Of a stretch of DNA of 64,000 nt, positions 54,341 through 64,000 are shown piece by piece. The stretch's first letter is position 1. Every line of letters begins with the position of its first letter. The DNA is from Callorhinus ursinus (taxonomy: Eukaryota; Chordata; Mammalia; Carnivora; Otariidae): contig NW_020312828.1 in NCBI RefSeq assembly GCF_003265705.1, positions 55,446,124 to 55,510,123 of the forward strand, written 5' to 3'. The notes below the pieces were generated by a model. That model did no database searches, had not been told where the DNA came from, and saw nothing but the letters and a program-made list of their open reading frames with translations. The position numbers were made by a program, and so were the translations under genes.

Positions 54341-56264
54341 AGCTAAGTTAAAAAGCTCTTAATAATGAAAACTGGAAAAAAAAAATACTGACCACCACCA
54401 CCAACAAATCACATGAAAATGAATTATATATGAAAGCTAAAAGAGTTCATGAGGAAAATTTTTAAGAATATTCAAATAAGGTTGAAAATTCTTCATAGTA
54501 TACCTTCCAAAAAAAATTCAAGAACTACATAGGCCTCTTACATATTTAAAATATCCCATAGTAAATTCGTTTATATTTATAACCCATTTCCTAAAATATA
54601 TTTGGTCACAGAATATTTTTTACATGGGATCTATTAAATCCCCATAAATACTGGTCCTCAAAACAAGAGATAGATTGGAAAATGATGTTATAGAGGATAA
54701 AGAATCCAGTACAATATATATTAAGTTCACCAAGAGTTCAATTACCAGGAAAATATGTGTAAGTTCATGGAAAGGGTCCAATGACCATGGGGAAAGGTGT
54801 AGAACAACTACAATAAAGAAAAAAAATCATACCAAGCATATAGCCAAAGAACCAAAACCAAATGACCAAACAAAAGTCATTAAGCAAAGCAAGATAAAAC
54901 AAAACAAACCCTCAAACAAAACAAAGTACCTTCAAAGGAACCAAACTCATAATGTATCCAGAATTTTTCTGTGTACTACTAGATGATGGAAAGAGAAGAG
55001 TTGACCCAAATTGTTTAAAACCAGTGATCCAGGGTTATGTGGTGCTCACATGTGGCTTTCATTTCTAAGGCTAAGGAAATGTTCAAATTATCATTTTCTA
55101 GGCTTCAGGAGGCATACATCATTTCCTCCCATATCTTTTTGGTCAGGTCCATCTCTTCTCAAACTTATGTTTTCATCTTTTTAAAATGACACATATTAAA
55201 CCTTGCAGAAAAATTCTTTGGAGGAAATCTTTATTTTCAATAAAGCTCTATTAGGTATCTATCTGTAGAAGTACAATTGATGTCTAGAAATGTAATTTGT
55301 TTATTGCCACATCCTCCACATCATTAAGTTTAGTGCCAGGTAGTGCTCCAGTATACATTTTTATTGTTTTCTGTTCAAAAAATAATGTTATCATAATAAG
55401 TTAATTCAGTGTTGAGAGAAAAGAACCATAATAGATGAAATATCATGAATAATCTCTTGAAATGCTTTTCAAAAACAGTATCTGTTTTTTTACTCAACAG
55501 GCTTAATCATAGTTAAGTTAAAACAACAAGAATTGCTTAGTGAGATAAGCAACCACAGTATCAATCATTCTATCTCAATTTTAGTCCTCTGGACCTTTTT
55601 TGGTCATTTTAATACAACGACTGTGGATCTGCATTTTGTCAGACACTGTGTATTTAAAGTATATGGGACTGTCCCTTTCTTCAAAGATGTTCTCAGAGGT
55701 GATAAACATAATAATTATAATATATGGAATAGCATGTTACAAATATGCTCAGATTTTTATGAGAGCAGAGGAAATCACTATAGTGAAACTTCACGATAAA
55801 ATGCATTCAGATATAACACAATAACTCCTGCCTTCTGTCCTTTGCAGCAAGCTCACTCAGACATTTATTCTGATGACATTATGGCAGAATCTTATGCAGC
55901 AGTTTCTGTCGTATCAAATCAGGAAGTTCTATCAGTAGATGTCACACTTTGGCCTATGTCTTACATGATAAATGGGACATAACAGGTGGAAGCAAGTAGA
56001 AGGATACTTAAATATGAGCAACTCAAGAAAGGCAGAAAAGTAACTGTGTTTTCATCAAAGCACATGTAGTTTTCTCTGTGCAAAGTGTAGTTTTGGTTAG
56101 GGAAAGAATAGGATGTGAAACTGCATATAGATACAGCCATACTGTAAATGGTTTGGTTGGCTGTAAGGGGTTTGCTTGCCAATAGGAAGCGATTGAAATG
56201 TTTTCAACCAAAAAAGGAAAAAAAAAATTATGATCAAGGAAAGAGGAGGCAGTATATAACATGG
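54341..56264. other. AT-rich sequence, mostly unrecognised
   Basis: Nearly 2 kb. The 103-codon frame at 54675-54986 is Lys/Asn/Thr-rich and reads A-rich DNA with AAAACAAA runs (54895-54930). The overlapping frames at 55533-55824 show no recognised domain, though 55620-55720 weakly resembles antisense L2. Confidence 0.4.
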
Positions 56265-56269
56265 AAAGA

Positions 56270-56680
56270 CTGAAACTAGGGGAATTTCTTCTTGTACTAC
56301 TATTTTAGTTGTCTAGGTAAGATAATGGACTAAAATATCAGGGGAAATGAGTAGGAGATTGGGGTATTGAGAGACATTTCGGAAATATAATGAAAGTGAT
56401 TAGAGTTGGATTAAATGTTGAATAGTACAGAGGTAAAAGTGCCTTATAATATGGTAGAGAGCAGGACAGAAATAATTTTGTGAAACATGATAATAAAATA
56501 GGGCTTTGAGAGAAGTTGAGTGGGAAGACATGTACCAAGTGGTTAGGTATATGATTTAGAACTACAAATCTACCTGTTTGAATCTCCAAGTATAAAGTGG
56601 GTAGTTGAAACCAATCATAGAGTATCAGATATTATCCAGGGAAAGAGGTTCTTTTGGAAAGTAGAAAAAATTTCAGGAAA
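56270..56680 (-). mobile_element. LINE-2 internal fragment, minus
   Basis: TACTATTTTAGTTGTCTAGGTAAGATAATGGACTAAAATATCAGGGGAAATGAG and GAGAGACATTTCGGAAATATAATGAAAG followed by TTAGAGTTGGATTAAATGTTG parallel antisense L2 internal sequence (GCAATAGTCCAGGTAAG; AGAGATATTTAGGAGGTAGAA; GGACTTGGTGATGGATTGGATGTGG). Confidence 0.6.
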
Positions 56681-57944
56681 AATACTGTTTTTCTACATAA
56701 TTTTCCCTCTAAAAGTAAATTCTTATGTATATTTTCATAAGGTATATTCATAATGATGAAGATATATTCTAACCACTAAATAATTGCTCTACTTCCTTAT
56801 GATTGTGATAGATAAGCTTGCAGTTTGCCCATGCATCTATTTGCCAAAAGGGCCATAATGAGATACCATGATTTCTCCCAGTTACTACGCAAAGTGTGTT
56901 TGCTCATGTCAATCTGCTAGTGATTTGATTCTTCAGTTACAGAGTTAAAAGGAGAGGGGGAAATTAGACGACATCTGTGGCCCCATTCAAATTGAAAATT
57001 CAAAGTACTTATCAAAATATTAATTTCAGTGATATTTATCTTTGCATTTGATAATGATATGAAAACTCACACATGATATTTATTTTCCTTTCAAGGAGTG
57101 TAAATTATATTTGCTACTTTTCAAGTGAAAAGTTTAAGAACAGTTGTGACAATTAAGAGTACATTCCCTGGTAAGTAAAGATAAATCCAACTTTTTTTCC
57201 CAGTTTCACTGAGGCGTAACTGAGATAGAAAACCCAATAATTATATTACAGATATAGGATTTTATTTTTCTGATGTAATAAGTAGTCTGATAATAGATAG
57301 TACTGCTTCTGTTGGTTTCATGGTTTAACAACATCAAAGCTGATGTACATAATTCTTTTAGTATTTCTCACATAGTTGCTAAGATGGCTATTGCAACTCC
57401 AGAAAGCCCATTCACCTTCAATAGAGGAACATGTAAAAACTGGGAAGGGCTACTTCAGTTACTGTTGTCTCTTTTCATAAGGACATTAAAAGTTCTCTAA
57501 ACTACTCCTAGCCATCTTCCAGTCACTTCTCATGGATTGATTACCATGGGAATCAAGGAAAACGGAGAAAGTGAGCTTCTCGCTTTCCAGTTTGTATTGA
57601 AGGAAGCTAGACAAAGGAACTGAGAAAAGTTTTGGATAGCAAACTGAAAGTCTCTTTCAACAGCATGATAAAACATGAAAATATTCTATTAGGTTTAAAA
57701 TTTGTTCTCAGTAAATTTTGAAAATATATAAAGTACATACATAGGATAAATATATATAAATATTAAGTATTATATCAATCACTAATGTCACTTTTGTAGT
57801 ATGTCATCTTTAGTTTATTAGAAATCAGAAACATTTTACTTACTTTTAAACTGTCAACCTCATCCTTTATGCTAATTTTTACTTCTCATGCATAATTTAA
57901 TCTTAAACGTTAACAATATACAATTATTTCATTTGAATGATTCC
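56681..57944. other. AT-rich sequence, mostly unrecognised
   Basis: A short piece at 57190-57232 (CAGTTTCACTGAGGCGTAACTGAG) recalls the CTTTATTGAGGTATAATTGAC motif of old L1 3' UTRs. The rest, including the 62-codon frame at 57312-57500, is unassigned. Confidence 0.4.
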
Positions 57945-58192
57945 ATGCTCCAGTGAAAAGTGCACTAGACAAAGAATCAGAAAAACCATATGTGAATTCT
58001 AGATTTTTTTACTCACTTGGTGTATGAACCTTAGCAAGTCAATAAAGCTCTCTGCCCACATTTTCCTCATTTATAGTGTCTCTGCCTACCTCAAAGAATT
58101 GCTCTGAGAATTAAAGGAGATAATGTATGTGAAACTATTATAAGATGTAAGGTGCTTAATATGTTTTTTTTTTGGTGCTTAATATGTTTTTG
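57945..58192 (+). mobile_element. MIR-family SINE, plus
   Basis: CAGTGAAAAGTGCACTAGACAAAGAATCAG, GTGAATTCTAGATTTTTTTACTCACTTGGTGTATGAACCTTAGCAAGTCAATAAAGCTCTCTGCC, TTTTCCTCATTTATAG, CTACCTCAAAGAATTGC, AGGAGATAATGTATGTGAAAC and AGGTGCTTAATATG are in MIR order. Confidence 0.75.
58151..58191. repeat. 23-bp tandem duplication in the MIR end
   Basis: GGTGCTTAATATGTTTTT at 58151-58168 recurs at 58174-58191, separated by extra T residues (period 23). Confidence 0.9.
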
Positions 58193-60004
58193 ATACTGCT
58201 ATTTTTAGAGAGAAGATGAGATATTTAATATTTTGAGTTATTAATAAAAATACATTAATTTTTAGGGTACATAAATATTCTTCCATAGCAGAGGTATATC
58301 ACTTTGAATTAAAATAATGCATACTTCTATATTTTTAGTCAGCATTCATATGTGGGCCCTGGAAATCATGGGCAGCTAAACAGATTCAGAATGAATGTGA
58401 AATTTGTTGGTGGGGATTATGGAAATAAAATCCTGAACACAGTCTAGAAACAGTATATCCAGAGAAATTTTGTGGCATAATTCATGTGAAGTCTTGGTTT
58501 CTAAGAAAGCTTAGATTTCAGGGAATTACAGTGAAAAGCTAATCAGTAAAGATTTAGCTTAATATACATTTTGCCTAAGATTGTCACTATTTTGACTTTC
58601 TCACATCGGAATCAAAATAGGTCTTTAATAACTGAAAAAGCATTTAATGCTGTCAATTTTAATATAGTATTCTGTTAAACCTTTGATGTTATTAAATGAT
58701 AGGTGCAGTTTTAAGCATATTAACACACATTTAATAGAGGGTTTACTGAGTCTTTATTATTGGGTCATGTAATTAGAGTTTATGAATTCAGTGAGTACTA
58801 CAAAATCCATTTATGGCAAGTTCATAATAAAATTAATATGTGCCAATGAAAGCTCATGTAGAAAATCTGTCTGCTCTTCAATTACTGTGTAAGAACATTC
58901 TTTTCTCAAACCATTTAACTGATTGCAAAAGTGTCCTTATGCTTATCGATATATTTTTAACAATTAAGATAACTGTATTTAACAGCTTTTATATTAAAAA
59001 GGAAAACTGATAATAGTGCCACAGTGTCACATTATTTGAGCTTGTAATAGATGTTCTGTTGAAAAAGCAGTATTGTTATTCTCTTTTATAGCAAAAACCA
59101 CCATTTAAATACCTTTGAAAGGCATCAAGCTGGAAATCCACACATCTCTCAATTTGTCTAAAATAGCTACTTTTCCTACAACAAGAAAATGGATCAATAT
59201 TCCTTTGTAATAGCACAAGATAGGTAGTTAGCTTGCATTCGGGCTATGTTTTGTTAAAACATAAACACTGTTCCTTTAAATACTAGAACCACATTCGGTG
59301 GAGGGAAGCTCACAAAGGAGAGACACCTGCTGTTGCTATTTCTCAAGTGTATTTGCCTGAAATGTAAGATCACTCTTGGCCATTTTGCTTTGCATTTTAG
59401 CCAGGGAATAAACCTCTAATCCCAGTTGATCCCCTTGGCCAGGGAAGATTCATAGAACAAGGAACCGGAAACACTTGAGATGTAGCAATGCATATGCAAC
59501 AATATTTGAAAAAGAAAAAAAAACTGAAAATAAAAGCTTGTATATTACAGCTTTTTGTATAAAATGCATATAATTTTGCAGCTTTTTTTACTATGACGAT
59601 GACCTTCCAACCCCTTAACACTTTTTTTCATGCTAACTCCACTATACCCACACACATACACACACCAACAAAAGTATGTATACTACCTTACTTTTGCTCT
59701 ATTCTGTCTTCAGAAGATTTACACTAATCCCTACACTCAAGAGGAGGGGATTACACATGGGTGTAAACACAAAGGGGCACCTCAAAAGTTGCCTTCACAG
59801 GCTTTATTAACCTTATGGAAATTTACTTTTTAAGAAATGGTATATGGTATATAGGCCTAGGTAATAAACAGACATCATAAGCTATGCAGTCACATCATAA
59901 TACTTTTTTTTTTCCTACAAAAAGGGAGAAATAACAAATGAAGTACTGTATTTCTATACCTACTAGAGGCTTATCTAAAATTTGCTTCAGAAACTTTGAT
60001 TTTA
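58193..60004. other. AT-rich sequence without recognised features
   Basis: About 1.8 kb. Small frames at 59397-59621 and 59630-59833 show no recognised domain. CACACACATACACACACC at 59648-59668 is short simple sequence. Confidence 0.45.
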
Positions 60005-60199
60005 GGGGCATCTGGGTGGCTCAATCGGTTAACTGTCTGCCTTTGGCTGAGGTGACGATCCCAGGACCCTGGGATGGAGCCCCATGTCAGGCTCCCTGCT
60101 CAGGGGGAAGTCAGCTTCTCCCTCTGCCCCTCTCCCTGCTCTTGCTCTCTCTCAAGCGCTCTCTCTCTCTCAAATAAATAAATAAAATCTTTTAAAAAA
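60005..60199 (+). mobile_element. CanSINE, plus, with target-site duplication
   Basis: GGGGCATCTGGGTGGCTCA, GAGGTGACGATCCCAGGACCC, CT-rich region, and tail AAATAAATAAATAAAATC. Perfect 16-bp duplication AGAAACTTTGATTTTA at 59989-60004 and 60200-60215. The 79-codon frame at 59938-60177 is SINE sequence. Confidence 0.96.
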
Positions 60200-60215
60200 A
60201 GAAACTTTGATTTTA

Positions 60216-60927
60216 GTTGTATAATGAGGAGAGCGAACTTGTTCCTCTGGGGTGTGGGGCTGTAGCTCAAAGTAATATTGGTAAGTATAAGATATATTTG
60301 AAGTTGCGTATTTTATTTTAACATTGATGTAATTACCTTAAATAATATATGTGGATTTTTAATATTAGAATAATGTATTTTTCCCAAACTTTCAGTAAAA
60401 GTCGACACTGCTGGAAAAGTGGGCATGGACTGATGTATTCTAGGGACATATATTTCCAAAATGCATACACACAGAGGAACATAGATTTTTTAGAAGCCCA
60501 GACTTTGTACGACCCATAGAGGGGAACAGAATAATGTGGAAAGTTCATGTGAGAACCTCTTAAAAATTATACTTTTTGCAATGTTTTAAAATGTCTTAAA
60601 ATATAAATAGGAATAATAAGAGTATTATTTTTTGAACGTTATATATTTTAAACTGAATGACATGTACTTTAATAAAGTGATATGGCTCTAATTGTTCCAT
60701 TCATGATATTCATCGGGGGGAATGTAGAAACCAAGTAAATGAGCATATAATAATAAAGAGTTAGCTAGTGTAATATCCACATTATATACAATACTATCCT
60801 ATGTTATAATAGCTATATGTAATAAGAAGTTAACTATTAGACTAGGTATTCATTGAGTTTCTATTATTGTTTCAAATTTAGACTTCTACTTCTGAAATTG
60901 TGAAATTTGGGAATTCACAATTTATAA
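60216..60927. other. AT-rich sequence without recognised features
   Basis: About 700 bases. Nothing recognised. Confidence 0.45.
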
Positions 60928-60937
60928 TTACAATTTA

Positions 60938-61104
60938 TTTATTTGTTTTAGATGTTATTTATTTGAGCGAGAGAGAGAGAGAGCATAAGCAGGGGGGAGG
61001 GGAGAAGGAGGCTCCTCGCTGAGCTGGGGCTAGATCCTAGGACCCTGGGATCATGACCTGAGCCAAAGGCAGATGCTTAACCAACTGAGCCACCCAGGCA
61101 CCCC
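60938..61104 (-). mobile_element. CanSINE (shortened), minus, with target-site duplication
   Basis: Tail ATTTATTTGTTTTAGATGTTATTTATTTGAG, CTCGCTGAGCTGGGGC, TAGGACCCTGGGATCATGACC, and head ACTGAGCCACCCAGGCACCCC. TTACAATTTA at 60928-60937 and 61111-61120, with six extra bases before the right copy. An internal deletion shortens the body. Confidence 0.92.
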
Positions 61105-61120
61105 AAGAGGTTACAATTTA

Positions 61121-61719
61121 CACTGTTTATTTTTCTTCAAGATTTTTGTATTCTTGTATGGGGGGAAAATGGTGATTTTTTTACTTTATTTAAATGATCA
61201 TTTTTTGTAAGAAATAGACAGTGGTTGAGAGAAGAAATGGCATTAATAAATGCCAATTAGAGCTAAACTGAGGGTGCAGAGGATGTGCAAAGAGATGCCT
61301 TATCTGGAAAAGACAACATTGGGTGTCTGTCTTAGTAGTCAGGGCATGTAAATTGCAATACCTTGTTTGTTTTCTTTTTCATCTTAGAAGAAATACTTCA
61401 ATATGACTTAGATCATTGAACTCCTGAAATCGTCACAACTAGGGAAGGCCTCTTTTTGCAGTTTATTATAATCTCCTTGCAAAAATGGGTCTTACTAGGA
61501 CACGCATCAAAACTGTCACTTCTGGTTAACCAGTTCTGATTAGTATGCTATTATTGATACAGTAAAATCGTGTGGTGCTCTGTGGAGTATCAACATGTTA
61601 AAGGTCCATACAGATTACAGCATGATAGAGAGTTGAAAAGTTAGCATATCCTCAGGAAAGAGAGTAATTGTGCACTGCTCTCCTACTACCCCCTCTATAA
61701 ATAAGTGATTTTTAATTTT
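61121..61719. other. Unclassified sequence
   Basis: About 600 bases. No family recognised. Confidence 0.4.
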
Positions 61720-62480
61720 TTTCTTATCATGGAGATAAGATTTACCACATGTTTGCTGTAATGTCTGTATTACTTTACTTTTCCACCAGCAATGTATGAA
61801 AGTTCCAGTTTCTAGTCACCCTCTCTAATACCTGATTTTGTCATTCTTTTTAACGTTAGTCATTCTAGTGGATATGCAGGTATATCTGTGCTTTTATTTT
61901 GCATTTTCCTAATGACTAATGATATTGATCTTCTTTTCATGGGGCTTATCTCAAAAATATTTCTGGACTATTAATCTGTTCCTTTGTCTTATATATCTAT
62001 CCTAATGCCAGCACCATAAAGTCTTATCTTTATTGCATTTTTTGAAGCCAGATATTATAAGTTCTTTTCAAGACTGTTTTCCATTATTCTAGATTCTTTG
62101 AATTTTAAAATCAGCTTGTCAGTTTCTACAAAAAAAAAAGCCTGCTAGGATTTTAATAGTAATTGCATTAAATCTCTACATATATTTAGAAAGAACTGCC
62201 ACCTTAAAATTATTGAGACCTCCAATCCATGCACATAGTATATTCTCTAGGTATTTGCATCTTCTTTAATATTTCTCAGCAATGTGTTGTAATTTGCAAT
62301 GTTATAGGTCTTCATTTTTTTCAATTTATTTCAAAGTGTATTATAATTCTTGATGTTATTGCAAATTGAATTGCTTTCTTAAGTGATGGACTGTTTCTTG
62401 CAAGAATACAAAAATACAGTTGCTTGTGCACACCAATAGCATATACTGTAACCCTACAAATCTTTCTTATTAGCTCTAGG
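61720..62480 (-). mobile_element. Old LINE-1 ORF2 3' half, minus
   Basis: Antisense L1M landmarks: CTTTTCCACCAGCAATGTATGAAAGTTCCAGTT, AGTCATTCTAGTGGATATGCAGG, TTTTGCATTTTCCTAATGACTAATGATATTGATC, CTATCCTAATGCCAGCACCATA, TCAGCTTGTCAGTTTCTACAAA, GGATTTTAATAGTAATTGCATTAAATCT, CCTCCAATCCATGCACA and TTATTAGCTCTAGG. Internal gaps, e.g. between 61965 and 61985, show deletions. Inactive. Confidence 0.85.
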
Positions 62481-62700
62481 TTATTGTTCTGTTTTGGGAA
62501 GAAAAGAGGTTTAGCAGATTCCTTAAGACTGACTACAACAGGACATATCAGCTTAAATGAAAAGCCAATTAATTTATTGTTTTTCTTTCATCTTTATACA
62601 CTTAGTTTATTTTCTTATCTCATTCACCAGCTAAAATATTTTGTATTCTTTTCATTAAAAATTGCCATTGCATAATTTCACTAAGAATTGATGGTGGCTT
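62481..62700. other. Short unclassified interval
   Basis: Between L1 and L2 sequence. Nothing recognised. Confidence 0.4.
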
Positions 62701-63335
62701 AGATTAAAGTATAACAATCAACATAGTGAAAGGACAGGATAATTTTTTTTAACATATTTTGAATGAATGCCAACAGAATTGAATATGGTTAGGGAACAAT
62801 GAGCAAGAATGGTCAAAGATGTTTCTGAAGTTGTGGTTTTGAGCAACTAGAGGAAGGGAGTTAACATTTACTAATCGCATTTCAAATACCGAAAGAGGGA
62901 CCAGCTTGGGGAGCAGGATAAAATCATGAGAGCAGTTCCATACTTGCTACATTTGAGATGCCTTTAGATATACAAGGAGAAATAACTAAAAGATAGTTGA
63001 ATATAGAGAACTAGAGTTCAGGAAAAGGTCCTGCCTGGAGTTATAACTTTGGGAGTACTCAACACATGCATAGTCTTAAAGACACAAGATACTGCAGAAA
63101 AGACATTCTAGGATAGAGGCTTAGGAAACTATAATGCAGCGTTTGTGAAGATGAAGAAGAAACAGGAAAGGAGACTGAGAAGAAACTGTCAGCATAAAGG
63201 AAGAGAATGAAGACAGTATAGTGCAACAGAAGTCCTTGAAGAAGCCAGATGCTGCTCTCTGTTCATAATGAAGAGAAATAGGTATTGACTAGGGATTTAG
63301 CAATGTGGAGTTCATTGGTTACACTCTCAGGAGTT
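62701..63335 (-). mobile_element. LINE-2 internal region, minus
   Basis: Antisense L2 order is clear: GTGGTTTTGAGCAACTAGAGGAAGG, GAGAGCAGTTCCATACTTGCTACATTTGAGATGCCTTTAGATATAC, GTTGAATATAGAGAACTAGAGTTCAGGAAAAGG, CTGGAGTTATAACTTTGGGAGTACTCAACACATGCA, AAAGGAGACTGAGAAGAAACTGTC and GGGATTTAGCAATGTGGAGTTCATTGGTTAC. No coding capacity remains. Confidence 0.75.
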
Positions 63336-63453
63336 CCTTTGGGCACATAAAGTTTATATTCCTCTGACTCTTCATTGACTGCATACCAAACATCTCCTTA
63401 GTAAATCATGTACTTACTTATGTAAAAATATTCTATTTTTTACTAGACAGAAG
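63336..63453. other. Short AT-rich interval
   Basis: Nothing recognised. Confidence 0.4.
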
Positions 63454-63468
63454 AAAACATCTTTTCTT

Positions 63469-63663
63469 TTTTTATTTTAAAGATTTTTATTTATTTATTT
63501 GACAGAGAAAGAGAGCAGGAACACAAGCAGAGGGGGAGTGGGAGAGGGAGAAGCAGGCTTCCCGCTGAGTGGGGAGCCCGATGTGGGGCTCGATCCCAGG
63601 ACTCTGGGATCATGACCTGAGCTGAAGGCAGTTGCTTAACCGACTGAGCCACCCAGGTGCCCC
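63469..63663 (-). mobile_element. CanSINE (arctoid type), minus, with target-site duplication
   Basis: Tail TTTTAAAGATTTTTATTTATTTATTTGACAG, AGAAGCAGGCTTCCCGCTG, GGGGCTCGATCCCAGGACTC, and head ACTGAGCCACCCAGGTGCCCC. Flanks AAAACATCTTTTCTT (63454-63468) and AAAACATTTTTTCTT (63664-63678), one mismatch. Confidence 0.95.
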
Positions 63664-63678
63664 AAAACATTTTTTCTT

Positions 63679-64000
63679 GAATTGATTTTGTCTTCCACAG
63701 TAACTAGGACTTTATCTTACACATAATAAATGTTTGTCAAATAAACAGATAAATTGATGTCTGTCAGATCAGACTAAATCAAAGGAAATTTCTAAATTAA
63801 AAGAGATACCATTAATTGGATTTAACAATAATGAAAAATATATGCCATGGTGATTATATTTTGTTTAATAATTATTTTTTAATTCTCTGGAAGAGAATGC
63901 TGATTTTATAGTTCTTATTCTCCTAAAGTTTCATGCTTTGACATATGATAAATTTACTCATATTAAAATAAATATAATTATTAATATCCATATCTCACTG
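63679..64000. other. AT-rich sequence without recognised features
   Basis: Right edge of the window. Nothing recognised. Confidence 0.45.

Noticed and set aside
54675..54986. 103-codon Lys/Asn-rich frame
   Set aside because: Reads A-rich DNA with AAAACAAA runs. No domain or context.

Overview
This window is nuclear DNA from a mammal, most likely an arctoid carnivore (bear, giant panda, pinniped or musteloid). The main evidence is about 22 tRNA-Lys-derived CanSINEs. Their heads read GGGGCRCCTGGGTGGCTCAG, and most end in a CT-rich stretch, AAATAAATAAA and an A-tail. The intact ones match the arctoid type better than the dog or cat type. The L1 pieces are also carnivore-type: the 5' UTR at the left edge, 3' ends ending in ATAACATAATAAA, and another 3' end ending near 49025. 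I cannot resolve the family or species.

I see no functional protein-coding gene. The window looks like an AT-rich gene desert built from layered retrotransposons. Open frames of 60-160 codons fall in repeats, microsatellites or antisense strands, or begin at non-ATG codons, and I do not call them genes. The one recognisable gene-derived sequence is a 5'-truncated processed pseudogene of RFC3 (replication factor C subunit 3) at about 38097-38770. It has three in-frame stops and has lost its native stop codon. The one recognisable small-RNA sequence is a U6 snRNA pseudogene at 16478-16575, fused to the 3' part of a CanSINE.

Layout. 1-1396: 5' UTR of a carnivore L1 on the minus strand, its body off the left edge; this is the only CpG-rich stretch. 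2.7-5.0 kb: old L1 in both orientations with three SINEs. 8.9-9.8 kb: antisense L2, a SINE, then an old L1. 12.9-13.3 kb: a probable solo LTR. 16.4-18.8 kb: the U6/SINE chimera, an L1 3' end with an apparent 3' transduction, and two SINEs. 19.8-23.5 kb: SINEs, an L1 3' part and an MLT1 LTR carrying nested SINE and L1 insertions. 25.0-25.9 kb: three L1 3' ends in one orientation and a homopurine tract. 27.6-30.8 kb: an L1 ORF2 fragment, an L1 3' end and a 5'-inverted (twin-primed) L1. 33.3-36.6 kb: a possible ERV-derived block and an antisense L1M/HAL1 5' region. 38.1-38.8 kb: the RFC3 pseudogene. 40-49 kb: SINEs, MIR, L2 and a short L1 3' end. 52.3-54.3 kb: old L1, then an unclassified block with a 63-bp tandem duplication. 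56-64 kb: L2, MIR, L1 and three SINEs.

I found no new biological system. The best observations concern L1 machinery acting on other templates: the U6-CanSINE chimera, the 3' transduction, the twin-primed L1 and the RFC3 retrocopy. Family names rest on recognising consensus sequence by eye. RepeatMasker with a carnivore library would be the deciding check for every repeat call.
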